From assembly GCF_003996855.1 (NCBI RefSeq), contig NZ_NRQY01000001.1:751277-815276 (forward strand): 64,000 bases of DNA. The letters run 5' to 3'. This stretch comes from Morganella morganii (lineage in GTDB: Bacteria; Pseudomonadota; Gammaproteobacteria; Enterobacterales; Enterobacteriaceae). The notes under the pieces were generated by a model that worked only from the letters and a program-made list of their open reading frames with translations, was not told the DNA's origin and ran no database searches. This document shows positions 18,746 to 27,884 of this stretch, piece after piece (the first letter of the stretch is position 1; each line of letters opens with the position of its first letter). The position numbers and the translations under genes were made by a program.

Positions 18746-19951
18746 TTAAATATTCGGCAGATAACCGGCGCTTTTGATTAACTCAATGGAGATCACCAGC
18801 AGACCGAACAGGAAGATAAAGATCAGCACGCCATTTCCGCCTGTCACACGGTAAGCACCGGCTTTCGGGTTCTGCCGTACTTTCCACGCTAATAATGATG
18901 GCAGGATCAGTGCCAGGAAGGAGAGCGCCATCGCGGCATACGCCAGTGCGCCGGTAAAGCTCTTGTAGTACAGGGCACAGACCAGCGGCAGGGCGAACGT
19001 CAGAATCCCGGTCTGAGTGCGGCCGAATGCGGAATTTTTGCGTCTGAACAGGTCGGCCAGGTAATCGAATAACCCCAGTGCCACACCCAGGAACGAAGTG
19101 GCCAGTGCCAGATCCATAAACAGGCTGACTGCGATATCCACGTATTTATTGGCAACGGTTTCACTGAGTGCGGTCAGTAATCCGTCAAGGCCGGATTTCT
19201 GTGCCAGAATGCCGAAGAAGGTATCAGACGGGATTGCGCCGAGAGTTGCAACCTGCCACAGCAGATAAGCCACAAGCGGGATGGCACTGCCGGTCAGGAA
19301 AATAAAACGCAGCTTTTTGCTGTCGCCGTTCATGTAATTGACCAGGCTCGGTACACTGCCGTGGAAACCAAAAGAGGTAAATACCAGCGGGATAGCGGAA
19401 AGCACCAGACCGTTCTGGATAGGCATGCTGACAAGGTTAGTCATATTCACATGCGGCATCATGACGGCGAGCATGATGATCAGAAAGATAATTTTGCCGG
19501 TAAACAGGATGCGGTTGATAAAATCAACGGAGTGAGTCCCGACACAGACCACAAGGCCGCCGACCAGCGTAAAGATAATGGTGGCGGCACCGGGTGTAAC
19601 AGATAGTTGCCACCAGTTTTGCAGGCTGGCGGAGATCATTTCCCCCGCGCCGCCGATGTACGCAGTCGTCAGCGCATACATCAGTAATAACATGCTGAAA
19701 CCGGTCAGGAGCTGACCCGGTAATCCGAGGTATTGACGGGCGACAGTGCCTAAGCCGGTATCCGGTGAACTGTACTGATAAACTTCAACCATCAGTAATG
19801 CGGTATAACTCATGATAGCCCACAGGCCGATCAGAATAACCGCAATGACCGGAAAACCGATCCCTGCTGCTGCCAGGGGCATTGCCAGCATACCGGCACC
19901 GATCGTTGTTCCCGCAACAATCAGAACACTGCCGAGTGTACGATTTTTCAC
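18746..19951 (-). CDS. tyrP: Tyrosine-specific transporter TyrP
   Basis: A 401-residue proton symporter of the HAAAP family (E. coli TyrP 403). Markers are the first-helix motif [36 protein letters not shown] near 215, and [24 protein letters not shown] near 290 (given here in two parts of the conserved block). About eleven helices. The start is a GTG at 19951 giving VKNRTLGS, matching the E. coli N-terminus MKNRTLGS; GAGG is five bases upstream. Earlier in-frame codons would add 13 unconserved residues. Two TyrR-like boxes lie upstream, which supports TyrP rather than Mtr or TnaB. Confidence 0.92.
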   Translation of the reverse strand: MKNRTLGSVLIVAGTTIGAGMLAMPLAAAGIGFPVIAVILIGLWAIMSYTALLMVEVYQYSSPDTGLGTVARQYLGLPGQLLTGFSMLLLMYALTTAYIGGAGEMISASLQNWWQLSVTPGAATIIFTLVGGLVVCVGTHSVDFINRILFTGKIIFLIIMLAVMMPHVNMTNLVSMPIQNGLVLSAIPLVFTSFGFHGSVPSLVNYMNGDSKKLRFIFLTGSAIPLVAYLLWQVATLGAIPSDTFFGILAQKSGLDGLLTALSETVANKYVDIAVSLFMDLALATSFLGVALGLFDYLADLFRRKNSAFGRTQTGILTFALPLVCALYYKSFTGALAYAAMALSFLALILPSLLAWKVRQNPKAGAYRVTGGNGVLIFIFLFGLLVISIELIKSAGYLPNI

Positions 19952-20013
19952 CAAAACCTCATGATATTTCAACCAATAATATGTGAGCAAAGCGTAATGA
20001 AAAACAGGAAAGG

Positions 20014-20054
20014 TGTCAAACTTAAATTACGTATATTGTAAAGATATCGTTACA
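20014..20054 (-). promoter_or_regulatory. TyrR boxes upstream of tyrP
   Basis: TGTAAAGATATCGTTACA (20037-20054) has one mismatch to the TyrR consensus TGTAAA-N6-TTTACA. A weaker box, TGTCAAACTTAAATTACG, lies at 20014-20031, five bases away and nearer the gene. A strong plus a weak box in tandem is the known arrangement for tyrP in enterobacteria, giving repression with tyrosine and activation with phenylalanine. Confidence 0.75.
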
Positions 20055-20064
20055 TTGGTGGCGT

Positions 20065-20089
20065 AAAAAAACCGGATTGCAGATCCGGT
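20065..20089 (-). terminator. Terminator of the nrdA-nrdB-yfaE operon
   Basis: Stem ACCGGAT / ATCCGGT (20071-20077, 20083-20089), followed on the minus strand by a run of seven T residues, lies twelve bases after the yfaE stop. Confidence 0.85.
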
Positions 20090-20100
20090 CACATTATCAT

Positions 20101-20367
20101 TCAGAGTTCGATTTCAATATCACTCAGCGGGTAACAACTACAGGGCAGAATTTCACCGTCATTAATAAATGCAACCGGCCGCTGCCGGTAACCGACTTTT
20201 CCGCGTTTCAGGCGGACACGGCAGGCACCGCAATAGCCTTCGCGGCACTGGTATTCCACCGGGACGGATTGTTCGAGTGTATTGAGCAGGTTGTTATGTT
20301 CTTCACTGACATAGTGCAGATGAATACCCTGCATGCTGCCATGCAGGGTGATTTTATAGCGGGGCAT
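20101..20367 (-). CDS. yfaE: 2Fe-2S ferredoxin YfaE for NrdB cofactor maintenance
   Basis: An 88-residue plant-type ferredoxin. Cluster ligands appear as CREGYCGAC near residues 41-49 and LPCSC near 74-78. YfaE is known to supply electrons for building and repairing the diferric-tyrosyl radical of NrdB. Its ATG overlaps the nrdB stop (ATGA), so the two are translationally coupled. Last gene of the operon, followed by a strong terminator. Confidence 0.92.
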   Translation of the reverse strand: MPRYKITLHGSMQGIHLHYVSEEHNNLLNTLEQSVPVEYQCREGYCGACRVRLKRGKVGYRQRPVAFINDGEILPCSCYPLSDIEIEL

Positions 20368-21497
20368 CAGAGCTCGAAGTTACTCAGTTCGTCAGTATTG
20401 ACTTCGGAGTCAATCTGACCGACCAGATAGGAGCTGACTTCCACTTCCTGTGGTGCCACTTGAACATTATCCGATACCAGCCACGCGTTGATCCACGGAA
20501 TCGGGTTCGAGCGGACTTTGAACGGCAGCGGCAGACCCACCGCCTGCATGCGGATATTGGTGATGTATTCCACATACTGACACAGGATATCTTTGTTCAG
20601 GCCGATCATGGAGCCGTTGCAGAACAGGTAATCTGCCCACTCTTTTTCCTGCTCCGCCGCGCGGACAAACAGGTCATAGCAATCCTGCTCGCACTCTTTG
20701 GCGATTTCCGCCATTTCCGGGTCATCCTGGCCGCTGCGCAGCAGGTTGAGCATATGCTGGGTACCGGTCAGGTGCAGTGCTTCATCACGGGCGATCAGTT
20801 TGATGATTTTTGCGTTACCTTCCATCAGTTCGCGCTCGGCAAAGGCAAAAGAGCAGGCGAAACTGACATAAAAGCGAATCGCTTCCAGTGCGTTGACACT
20901 CATCAGGCACAGGTAAAGCTGACGTTTGAGGGCACGCAGGGAAACCGTAAAGGTTTTACCGTTCGCCGTATGCGTTCCTTCACCGAACATATGATATTCA
21001 CTGGTCATGCGGATCAGGTCATCATAATAACCGGCAATATCTTCCGCGCGTTTGATGATCTCTTCGTTTGACACGATATCATCAAACACCACTGCCGGGT
21101 CATTCACGATATTACGGATAATATGCGTGTAAGAACGGGAGTGAATGGTTTCCGAGAAAGACCAGGTTTCCACCCAGGTTTCCAGCTCCGGAATGGAGAT
21201 CAGCGGCAGCAGCGCCACGTTCGGGCTGCGGCCCTGGATGGAATCCAGCAGGGTCTGGTATTTCAGGTTACTGATAAAAATATGTTTTTCGTGATCCGGC
21301 AGGGCATTGTAGTCAATACGGTCGCGGGACACATCCACTTCTTCCGGACGCCAGAAGAAGGAGAGCTGTTTTTCAATCAGTGATTCAAAAATCGGGTACT
21401 TTTGCTGATCATAACGGGCGACGTTTACCGGCTGCCCGAAGAACATCGGTTCTTTCAGCTGATCATTATGTACCTGCGAAAATGTTGTATAAGACAT
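20367..21497 (-). CDS. nrdB: Class Ia ribonucleotide reductase, beta subunit NrdB
   Basis: A 376-residue radical-generating subunit. The diiron ligands and radical tyrosine lie in the conserved [16 protein letters not shown] block (tyrosine near 122) and the second ligand set in [15 protein letters not shown] near 235. The C-terminal end [13 protein letters not shown] is the peptide that docks to NrdA. Length equals the E. coli protein. It follows nrdA after 12 bp and overlaps yfaE. Confidence 0.96.
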   Translation of the reverse strand: MSYTTFSQVHNDQLKEPMFFGQPVNVARYDQQKYPIFESLIEKQLSFFWRPEEVDVSRDRIDYNALPDHEKHIFISNLKYQTLLDSIQGRSPNVALLPLISIPELETWVETWSFSETIHSRSYTHIIRNIVNDPAVVFDDIVSNEEIIKRAEDIAGYYDDLIRMTSEYHMFGEGTHTANGKTFTVSLRALKRQLYLCLMSVNALEAIRFYVSFACSFAFAERELMEGNAKIIKLIARDEALHLTGTQHMLNLLRSGQDDPEMAEIAKECEQDCYDLFVRAAEQEKEWADYLFCNGSMIGLNKDILCQYVEYITNIRMQAVGLPLPFKVRSNPIPWINAWLVSDNVQVAPQEVEVSSYLVGQIDSEVNTDELSNFEL

Positions 21498-21509
21498 TAT
21501 TTATTTACC

Positions 21510-23804
21510 TTAAATTTTACACGCGCCGCCTTCACAATCATCATCGTCGGCGATAACCACTTCCTCAGGGAGATCTTCCTGGGTATCTTCCGCGCCATCG
21601 CGGGTATTGTGGTAATAAAGTGTTTTCACACCGTATTTATAAGCCAGCAGCAAATCTTTCAGTAACTGGTTCATCGGCACTTTGCCGCTCGGGAACCGGG
21701 TCGGGTCATAGTTAGTGTTGGACGAAATTGCCTGGTCGACAAATTTCTGCATAATCCCCACCAGCTGGAGATAACCTTCGTTACCCGGCATCTGCCATAA
21801 CAGTTCATACGCGGATTTCAGGCGCTCATACTCCGGCACCACCTGGCGCAGAATGCCGTCTTTTGAGGCTTTCACACTGATATAGCCGCGCGGCGGCTCA
21901 ATGCCGTTGGTGGCATTGGAGATCTGTGAGGATGTCTCTGACGGCATCAGGGCAGAAAGAGTGGAGTTACGCAGACCGTGTGTTTTGATCTCTTCGCGCA
22001 GGCCTTCCCAGTCATAATGCAGTGGTTCGTTCGTCAGCTGATCCAGGGTTTTCTTGTAAGTATCAATCGGCAGAATACCCTGTGAATAGGTGGTTTCGTT
22101 AAACCACGGGCATGCACCGTACTCTTTTGCCAGCTCATTGGAGGCTTTCAGCAGGTAATACTGAATAGCTTCAAAGGTGCGGTGAGTCAGGTTATTGGCA
22201 CTGCCGTCGGAATAGCGCACGCCGTGCTTAGCCAGATAGTAAGCGAAGTTAATCACGCCTATACCCAGGGTACGGCGGCCCATTGAGCCTTTGCGTGCTG
22301 CTTCAATCGGGTAATCCTGGTAATCGAGCAGGGCATCCAGGGCACGTACCGCCAGGATTGCCAGCTCTTCCAGTTCATCAAGATTCTCAATGGCACCTAG
22401 GTTGAATGCAGACAGGGTACACAGCGCGATTTCGCCGTTCGGGTCATTCATGTCGTTGAGCGGTTTGGTCGGCAGGGCGATTTCCAGACACAGGTTGGAC
22501 TGGCGCACCGGCGCGATAAACGGATCAAACGGGCTGTGGGTGTTACAGTGATCCACGTTCTGAATATAGATACGGCCGGTAGACGCACGTTCCTGCATCA
22601 TCAGGGAGAACAATTCCACCGCTTTCAGAGTCTGTTTGCGGATAGACGGATCTTTCTCATACTGTTCATAAAGGCGCTCGAACGCATCCTGATCGGCGAA
22701 GAATGCGTCATATAACCCCGGCACATCTGACGGGCTGAACAGGGTGATATCTTGGCCTTTGATCAGGCGCTCATACATCAGTTTGTTGAGCTGAACGCCG
22801 TAATCGAGGTGGCGGACACGGTTGCCCTCAACACCACGGTTGTTTTTCAGCACCAGCAGGCTTTCCACTTCCAGATGCCAGATAGGGTAGAACAGCGTTG
22901 CCGCACCACCGCGCACACCGCCCTGAGAGCAGGATTTCACCGCGGTCTGGAAATGCTTGTAGAACGGGATACAGCCGGTATGGAATGCCTCGCCGCCGCG
23001 GATCGGGCTGCCGAGTGCACGGATACGGCCTGCGTTGATACCGATACCGGCACGCTGGGACACGTATTTGACAATCGCGCCTGAGGTCGCATTGATGGAA
23101 TCCAGGCTGTCACCGCACTCGATCAGCACACAGGAGCTGAACTGGCGGGTCGGGGTGCGGACACCGGCCATGATCGGCGTCGGCAGAGAAATCTTAAAGG
23201 TTGATGTGGCGTCATAGAACCTGCGGACATAGTCCAGACGGGTCTCTTTCGGGTAATGCGAGAACAGGCAGGCTGCAACCAGGATATACAGGAACTGTGC
23301 ACTTTCATACACTTCACCGGTAACACGGTTCTGAACCAGATATTTCCCTTCCAGCTGTTTGACAGCGGCGTAGGAGAAATTCATGTCACGCCAGTGATCG
23401 ATGAACTCATTCATCTGGTCAAATTCAGCTTCGGTATAATCGGTTAACAGATTTTCATCATATTTACCGGCAGCAACCATTTTCTGCACATGCGCATATA
23501 AAGCCGGCGGCTCAAACTGACCGTAGGCTTTTTTACGCAGGTTAAAAATAGCCAGACGTGCGGACAGGTACTGATAATCCGGTGTTTCAGCGGAGATCAG
23601 GTCAGCGGCGGCCTTAATCATAGTTTCATGAATATCCGCGGTACGGATCCCGTCGTAGAACTGAATCTGGGAACGTAATTCGACCTGAGAGACAGAGACA
23701 TTATTCAGGCCTTCAGCCGCCCAGGTAATGACGCGGTGGATTTTGTCTAAATCGATACGTTCTTTGTGACCATCACGTTTGGTAACAAGCAGATTCTGGT
23801 TCAT
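21510..23804 (-). CDS. nrdA: Class Ia ribonucleotide reductase, alpha subunit NrdA
   Basis: A 764-residue catalytic subunit that reduces ribonucleoside diphosphates (E. coli 761). Residues 1-95 form the ATP cone that senses ATP and dATP (MNQNLLVTKRDGHKERIDLDK). Active-site cysteines lie in TRQFSSCVLIECGD (near 225), and NLCLEIALPTKP and ALCTLSAFNLG carry the catalytic cysteine loop. The C-terminal redox pair is in CEGGACKI. ATG 23804 matches the E. coli start; the open frame runs 37 codons further upstream without homology. First gene of nrdA-nrdB-yfaE. Confidence 0.96.
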   Translation of the reverse strand: MNQNLLVTKRDGHKERIDLDKIHRVITWAAEGLNNVSVSQVELRSQIQFYDGIRTADIHETMIKAAADLISAETPDYQYLSARLAIFNLRKKAYGQFEPPALYAHVQKMVAAGKYDENLLTDYTEAEFDQMNEFIDHWRDMNFSYAAVKQLEGKYLVQNRVTGEVYESAQFLYILVAACLFSHYPKETRLDYVRRFYDATSTFKISLPTPIMAGVRTPTRQFSSCVLIECGDSLDSINATSGAIVKYVSQRAGIGINAGRIRALGSPIRGGEAFHTGCIPFYKHFQTAVKSCSQGGVRGGAATLFYPIWHLEVESLLVLKNNRGVEGNRVRHLDYGVQLNKLMYERLIKGQDITLFSPSDVPGLYDAFFADQDAFERLYEQYEKDPSIRKQTLKAVELFSLMMQERASTGRIYIQNVDHCNTHSPFDPFIAPVRQSNLCLEIALPTKPLNDMNDPNGEIALCTLSAFNLGAIENLDELEELAILAVRALDALLDYQDYPIEAARKGSMGRRTLGIGVINFAYYLAKHGVRYSDGSANNLTHRTFEAIQYYLLKASNELAKEYGACPWFNETTYSQGILPIDTYKKTLDQLTNEPLHYDWEGLREEIKTHGLRNSTLSALMPSETSSQISNATNGIEPPRGYISVKASKDGILRQVVPEYERLKSAYELLWQMPGNEGYLQLVGIMQKFVDQAISSNTNYDPTRFPSGKVPMNQLLKDLLLAYKYGVKTLYYHNTRDGAEDTQEDLPEEVVIADDDDCEGGACKI

Positions 23805-23937
23805 CAGTTGATATACCCTGTTTTGAAAATGACACCCTGTTGTGAGTAACGCGCTGATAACGTGTATCTGCCCGATAAAAAACGATCCCTGAAACAAATA
23901 CTCCGGGAAAGTCAATAGCGGGTGCTGAGCGATTTAA

Positions 23938-23953
23938 ACACAAGATGTAGTGT
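23938..23953 (-). promoter_or_regulatory. NrdR box upstream of nrdA
   Basis: ACACAAGATGTAGTGT matches the NrdR palindrome consensus ACACWATATATWGTGT except at two central positions. NrdR represses ribonucleotide reductase operons when dATP is high. A second box about 31 bp away is expected; only a degenerate candidate (around 23969-23984) is present. The rest of the 376-bp nrdA-ubiG gap holds no gene that I can see. Confidence 0.7.
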
Positions 23954-24023
23954 GTCTGTAAAAGATGGGTAACAAGATAATGATAAATGCGCTCAGGATC
24001 AAGTGTATAAAATCAGGATCTTT

Positions 24024-24032
24024 TGTGGATAA
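24024..24032. promoter_or_regulatory. DnaA box upstream of nrdA
   Basis: TGTGGATAA is the exact complement of the high-affinity DnaA box TTATCCACA. DnaA boxes upstream of nrdAB are known in E. coli, where they tie the operon to replication initiation. Single perfect box; function inferred from position. Confidence 0.65.
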
Positions 24033-24180
24033 CTTGAGGATAGTCACCCGCCGACAGAGTGGTAAGCACTGAGATCACTGACAAAATGAAACTGTGCTTA
24101 CCTTATTACGCGAAGCGATAATTTTAGAAAAATGCGATTTGTTTGGCGTTTTATTAATCGGCAGAGTAATTAACTTGACA

Positions 24181-24906
24181 CTATAAAATAAAACGCGTAT
24201 GCAACATATAATTTACATCAACATTGGGTGCCAGCCAGAATTTATCGCTTAACGGATTGTAATGTAAACCAATCATATGCTGCTCACGCAGACCGGTATT
24301 ATTCAGCCAGTCAATCAGTTCAGCCGGACGGATAAATTTTTTCGCATCGTGTGTGCCGGGCGGTACCATCTTCAGAATATATTCTGCTGCGATAACTGCC
24401 ATAAACCAGGCTTTTTTGTTGCGGTTAATGGTGGAAAACACCACATCGCCCCCCGGTTTGACCAGACGGGCACAGGAACGCACCACAGAGGCCGGGTCCG
24501 GCACGTGCTCGAGCATCTCCATGCAGGTCACCACATCATACTGCTGTGCATGTTTTTCGGCGTGCTGTTCAACGGTTTCCTGCACATAGGTGATATCCGT
24601 ACCGCTTTCCAGCGCATGCAGACGTGCAACCTGAAGCGGCTCGGCACCCATATCCAGCCCGGTCACGTCCGCACCTTCCCGCGCCATACTTTCTGCCAGA
24701 ATTCCGCCGCCACAGCCGACATCCAGCACTTTCTTCCCGAACACACCGTTAACCCGCTGCTGAATATAGGCCAGACGCAGCGGATTGATCCGGTGCAGCG
24801 GTTTAAATTCACCCTCAAGATCCCACCAGCGTGAGGCAACATCCTCAAACTTTTTAATTTCCGCAGGATCGACGTTGGCTGTCAGCGGGGAAGCTGTGTC
24901 ATTCAT
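24181..24906 (-). CDS. ubiG: Ubiquinone biosynthesis O-methyltransferase UbiG
   Basis: A 241-residue class I SAM methyltransferase that performs both O-methylations in ubiquinone synthesis. Motif I is [15 protein letters not shown] near residues 58-72; TGLDMG holds the acidic post-I residue, and [14 protein letters not shown] is motif [14 protein letters not shown] near 21 and the [14 protein letters not shown] membrane-association insert are typical of UbiG. ATG 24906 (MNDTASP) is chosen by homology, with GAGAGAAAGAGA upstream. It is divergent from gyrA, the usual enterobacterial order. Confidence 0.95.
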   Translation of the reverse strand: MNDTASPLTANVDPAEIKKFEDVASRWWDLEGEFKPLHRINPLRLAYIQQRVNGVFGKKVLDVGCGGGILAESMAREGADVTGLDMGAEPLQVARLHALESGTDITYVQETVEQHAEKHAQQYDVVTCMEMLEHVPDPASVVRSCARLVKPGGDVVFSTINRNKKAWFMAVIAAEYILKMVPPGTHDAKKFIRPAELIDWLNNTGLREQHMIGLHYNPLSDKFWLAPNVDVNYMLHTRFIL

Positions 24907-25025
24907 GGTCTCTTTCTCTCTCTTGCTGCGGCAGAACCTGCCGGAATACGCGATGGCGTCAGTATACAATGCCGGGCGCGGATGCGTCAGAAATAAAATA
25001 CTCTCTCTATTTCTCTATCTCTTTT

Positions 25026-25053
25026 TTTAAACATTGGCGATTTGTGGTATAGT
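25026..25053 (+). promoter_or_regulatory. Likely gyrA promoter
   Basis: TATAGT at 25048-25053 is preceded at 16 bp by TTTAAA (25026-25031). It lies about 40 bases upstream of the gyrA start in the ubiG-gyrA divergent gap. The -35 match is weak, so supercoiling-sensitive expression as in E. coli is only a possibility. Confidence 0.4.
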
Positions 25054-25094
25054 TCCGCACCTTGAATCCAGAGTGAATGAGGGATACTGGCTCC

Positions 25095-27710
25095 ATGAGC
25101 GACAATGCCAAAGAAATCTTACCCGTTAACATCGAAGAAGAGCTGAAAAGCTCGTATCTGGATTACGCCATGTCCGTTATTGTCGGACGCGCACTCCCCG
25201 ATGTCAGGGATGGTCTGAAACCGGTTCACCGCCGCGTATTATTCGCGATGAAAGAACTGGGTAATGACTGGAACAAAGCTTATAAAAAGTCTGCCCGTGT
25301 GGTCGGGGACGTGATCGGTAAATATCACCCTCATGGTGACAGTGCTGTGTATGAAACGATTGTCCGCCTGGCTCAGCCGTTCTCAATGCGTTATATGCTG
25401 GTGGATGGCCAGGGTAACTTTGGTTCAATCGACGGTGACTCCGCAGCCGCAATGCGTTATACGGAAGTCCGTATGGCGAAAATTGCCCATGAACTGTTAG
25501 CCGATATCGATAAAGAAACCGTGGATTTTGTGCCGAACTATGACGGCACCGAAATGATCCCGGATGTGATGCCGACCCGAATCCCGAACCTGCTGGTTAA
25601 CGGTTCATCGGGTATTGCCGTCGGGATGGCAACCAATATTCCGCCGCATAACCTGGGGGAAGTTATCGATGGTTGCCTGGCCTATATTGATGATGAGGAT
25701 ATCAGCATCGAAGGTCTGATGGAGCATATTCCGGGGCCTGATTTCCCGACTGCTGCCATTATTAACGGCCGCCGCGGTATTCTTGATGCTTACCGTACCG
25801 GACGCGGCAAAATTCATATCCGTGCCCGCGCTGAAGTGGAAACGGATGAAAAATCCGGCCGCGAAACCATTATCGTTAATGAAATTCCGTATCAGGTGAA
25901 CAAAGCCCGCCTGATTGAGAAAATCGCCGAGCTGGTTAAAGAGAAACGTCTGGAAGGCATCAGTGCACTGCGCGATGAATCCGATAAAGACGGTATGCGC
26001 ATTGTGATTGAAGTCAAACGCGATGCGGTAGGTGAAGTGGTACTGAACAACCTTTATCTGCTGACGCAGATGCAGACCACGTTTGGTATCAATATGGTTG
26101 CCCTGCATCAGGGACAGCCGAAGATCCTCAATCTGAAAGAAATTATCAGTGCATTTGTGCGCCACCGCCGTGAAGTGGTGACCCGCCGGACAATCTATGA
26201 ATTACGCAAAGCCCGTGAACGTGCCCATATCCTCGAAGGTCTGGCGATTGCACTGGCTAATATCGACCCGATTATCGAGCTTATCCGCCGTGCACCGACA
26301 CCTGCGGAAGCGAAAGCCGGTTTACTGGCACAGGCATGGGAGCTGGGTACCGTTGCTGCTATGCTGGCCGGTGCAGGTGATGATGCCGCACGTCCGGAAG
26401 GTCTGGATGAGCAGTTTGGTATCCGCGACGGCCTGTATCATCTGACTGAAGTTCAGGCTCAGGCGATTCTGGATCTGCGTCTGCAAAAACTGACCGGCCT
26501 GGAGCATGAAAAACTGCTCGATGAGTACCGCGAATTACTGGAACTGATTGCCGGTCTGCTGCATATTCTGCAAAATCCTGAGCGTCTGATGGAAGTTATC
26601 CGTGAAGAGCTGGTGGCAGTAAAAGAGCAGTTTAATGATGCGCGCCGCACGGATATCACGGAAAATACCGCGGATATCAACATTGAAGACCTGATCAGTC
26701 AGGAAGATGTTGTGGTGACACTGTCTCATCAGGGCTATGTGAAGTACCAGCCGCTGACTGATTATGAAGCCCAGCGCCGCGGCGGAAAAGGCAAATCTGC
26801 CGCCCGTATCAAAGAAGAAGACTTTATCGAACGTCTGCTGGTGGCGAACACGCATGACACCATTCTCTGCTTCTCCAATAAAGGGAAGCTGTACTGGCTG
26901 AAAGTGTATCAGTTACCGGAAGCCAGCCGTGGTGCGCGCGGCCGTCCGATTATCAACATCCTGCCGCTGGATCAGGAACAGAACGAGCGTATCACTGCTA
27001 TCCTGCCTGTCCGCGAGTATGAGGAAGGCAAGTTTGTCTTTATGGCGACCGCCAGCGGTACCGTGAAGAAAACCTCCCTTCAGGACTTCAGCCGTCCGCG
27101 TAACGCCGGTATTATCGCCGTTAACCTCAATGAGGGTGATGAGCTGATTGGTGTTGACCTGACTGACGGCAGCAACGAAGTGATGCTGTTCTCTGCTGAC
27201 GGTAAAGTTGTCCGCTTTGCGGAAGATGCTGTCCGTGCCATGGGGCGTACTGCTACCGGTGTCCGCGGTATCCGTCTGGGTGACGATGATGCGGTGGTAT
27301 CACTGATTATTCCGCGCGGCGAAGGCGAAATCCTGACTGTCACCGAAAACGGCTACGGCAAACGGACGGCGGAAGCGGAATATCCGACCAAATCCCGTGC
27401 CACTCAGGGGGTTATCTCCATTAAAGTGAGTGAACGTAACGGGAAAGTCGTGGGTGCTATCCAGGTGGGTGCGGATGATCAGATTATGATGATCACCGAT
27501 GCCGGAACGCTGGTTCGTACCCGTGTCTCTGAAGTCAGCATTGTGGGTCGTAATACCCAGGGTGTGACACTGATCCGTACCGGAGAAGAAGAGAAAGTGG
27601 TTGGCTTGCAGCGTGTCGCGGAACCGGAAGAAGATGAGAATGATTTTTCTGACGACGGTGAAGAGACGGATGCGGCATCTGATGATAATTCAGAAGAGAA
27701 TAACGATTAA
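25095..27710 (+). CDS. gyrA: DNA gyrase subunit A
   Basis: An 871-residue subunit of the type II topoisomerase that introduces negative supercoils. The N-terminal breakage-reunion domain carries the catalytic tyrosine in [10 protein letters not shown] (residue 122). The quinolone-resistance region reads [12 protein letters not shown]: residue 83 is Ser, the susceptible state, and residue 87 is Glu, where E. coli has Asp. The C-terminal pinwheel includes the GyrA box [10 protein letters not shown]. The acidic tail is [19 protein letters not shown]. ATG 25095 matches the E. coli start; an ATG six codons upstream is not conserved. Confidence 0.97.
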   Translation: MSDNAKEILPVNIEEELKSSYLDYAMSVIVGRALPDVRDGLKPVHRRVLFAMKELGNDWNKAYKKSARVVGDVIGKYHPHGDSAVYETIVRLAQPFSMRYMLVDGQGNFGSIDGDSAAAMRYTEVRMAKIAHELLADIDKETVDFVPNYDGTEMIPDVMPTRIPNLLVNGSSGIAVGMATNIPPHNLGEVIDGCLAYIDDEDISIEGLMEHIPGPDFPTAAIINGRRGILDAYRTGRGKIHIRARAEVETDEKSGRETIIVNEIPYQVNKARLIEKIAELVKEKRLEGISALRDESDKDGMRIVIEVKRDAVGEVVLNNLYLLTQMQTTFGINMVALHQGQPKILNLKEIISAFVRHRREVVTRRTIYELRKARERAHILEGLAIALANIDPIIELIRRAPTPAEAKAGLLAQAWELGTVAAMLAGAGDDAARPEGLDEQFGIRDGLYHLTEVQAQAILDLRLQKLTGLEHEKLLDEYRELLELIAGLLHILQNPERLMEVIREELVAVKEQFNDARRTDITENTADINIEDLISQEDVVVTLSHQGYVKYQPLTDYEAQRRGGKGKSAARIKEEDFIERLLVANTHDTILCFSNKGKLYWLKVYQLPEASRGARGRPIINILPLDQEQNERITAILPVREYEEGKFVFMATASGTVKKTSLQDFSRPRNAGIIAVNLNEGDELIGVDLTDGSNEVMLFSADGKVVRFAEDAVRAMGRTATGVRGIRLGDDDAVVSLIIPRGEGEILTVTENGYGKRTAEAEYPTKSRATQGVISIKVSERNGKVVGAIQVGADDQIMMITDAGTLVRTRVSEVSIVGRNTQGVTLIRTGEEEKVVGLQRVAEPEEDENDFSDDGEETDAASDDNSEENND

Positions 27711-27750
27711 TATCCCCGGTTTCCGGTAATATAAAATCAGAAAAACCGAT

Positions 27751-27785
27751 AAAGCAGGAACAATAATATTGTTCCTGCTTTTTAT
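27751..27785 (+). terminator. Terminator after gyrA
   Basis: A perfect 14-bp stem AAAGCAGGAACAAT / ATTGTTCCTGCTTT with a three-base loop, followed by TTTATTT. Confidence 0.9.
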
Positions 27786-27884
27786 TTAGCCCAGGGGTTT
27801 TGTAAACATCACACAGTGGTATATCCTAGACATAATAGTCTGAAACCTCATGAATATATCAGATTCATTATTGGCGGAGCCCCT

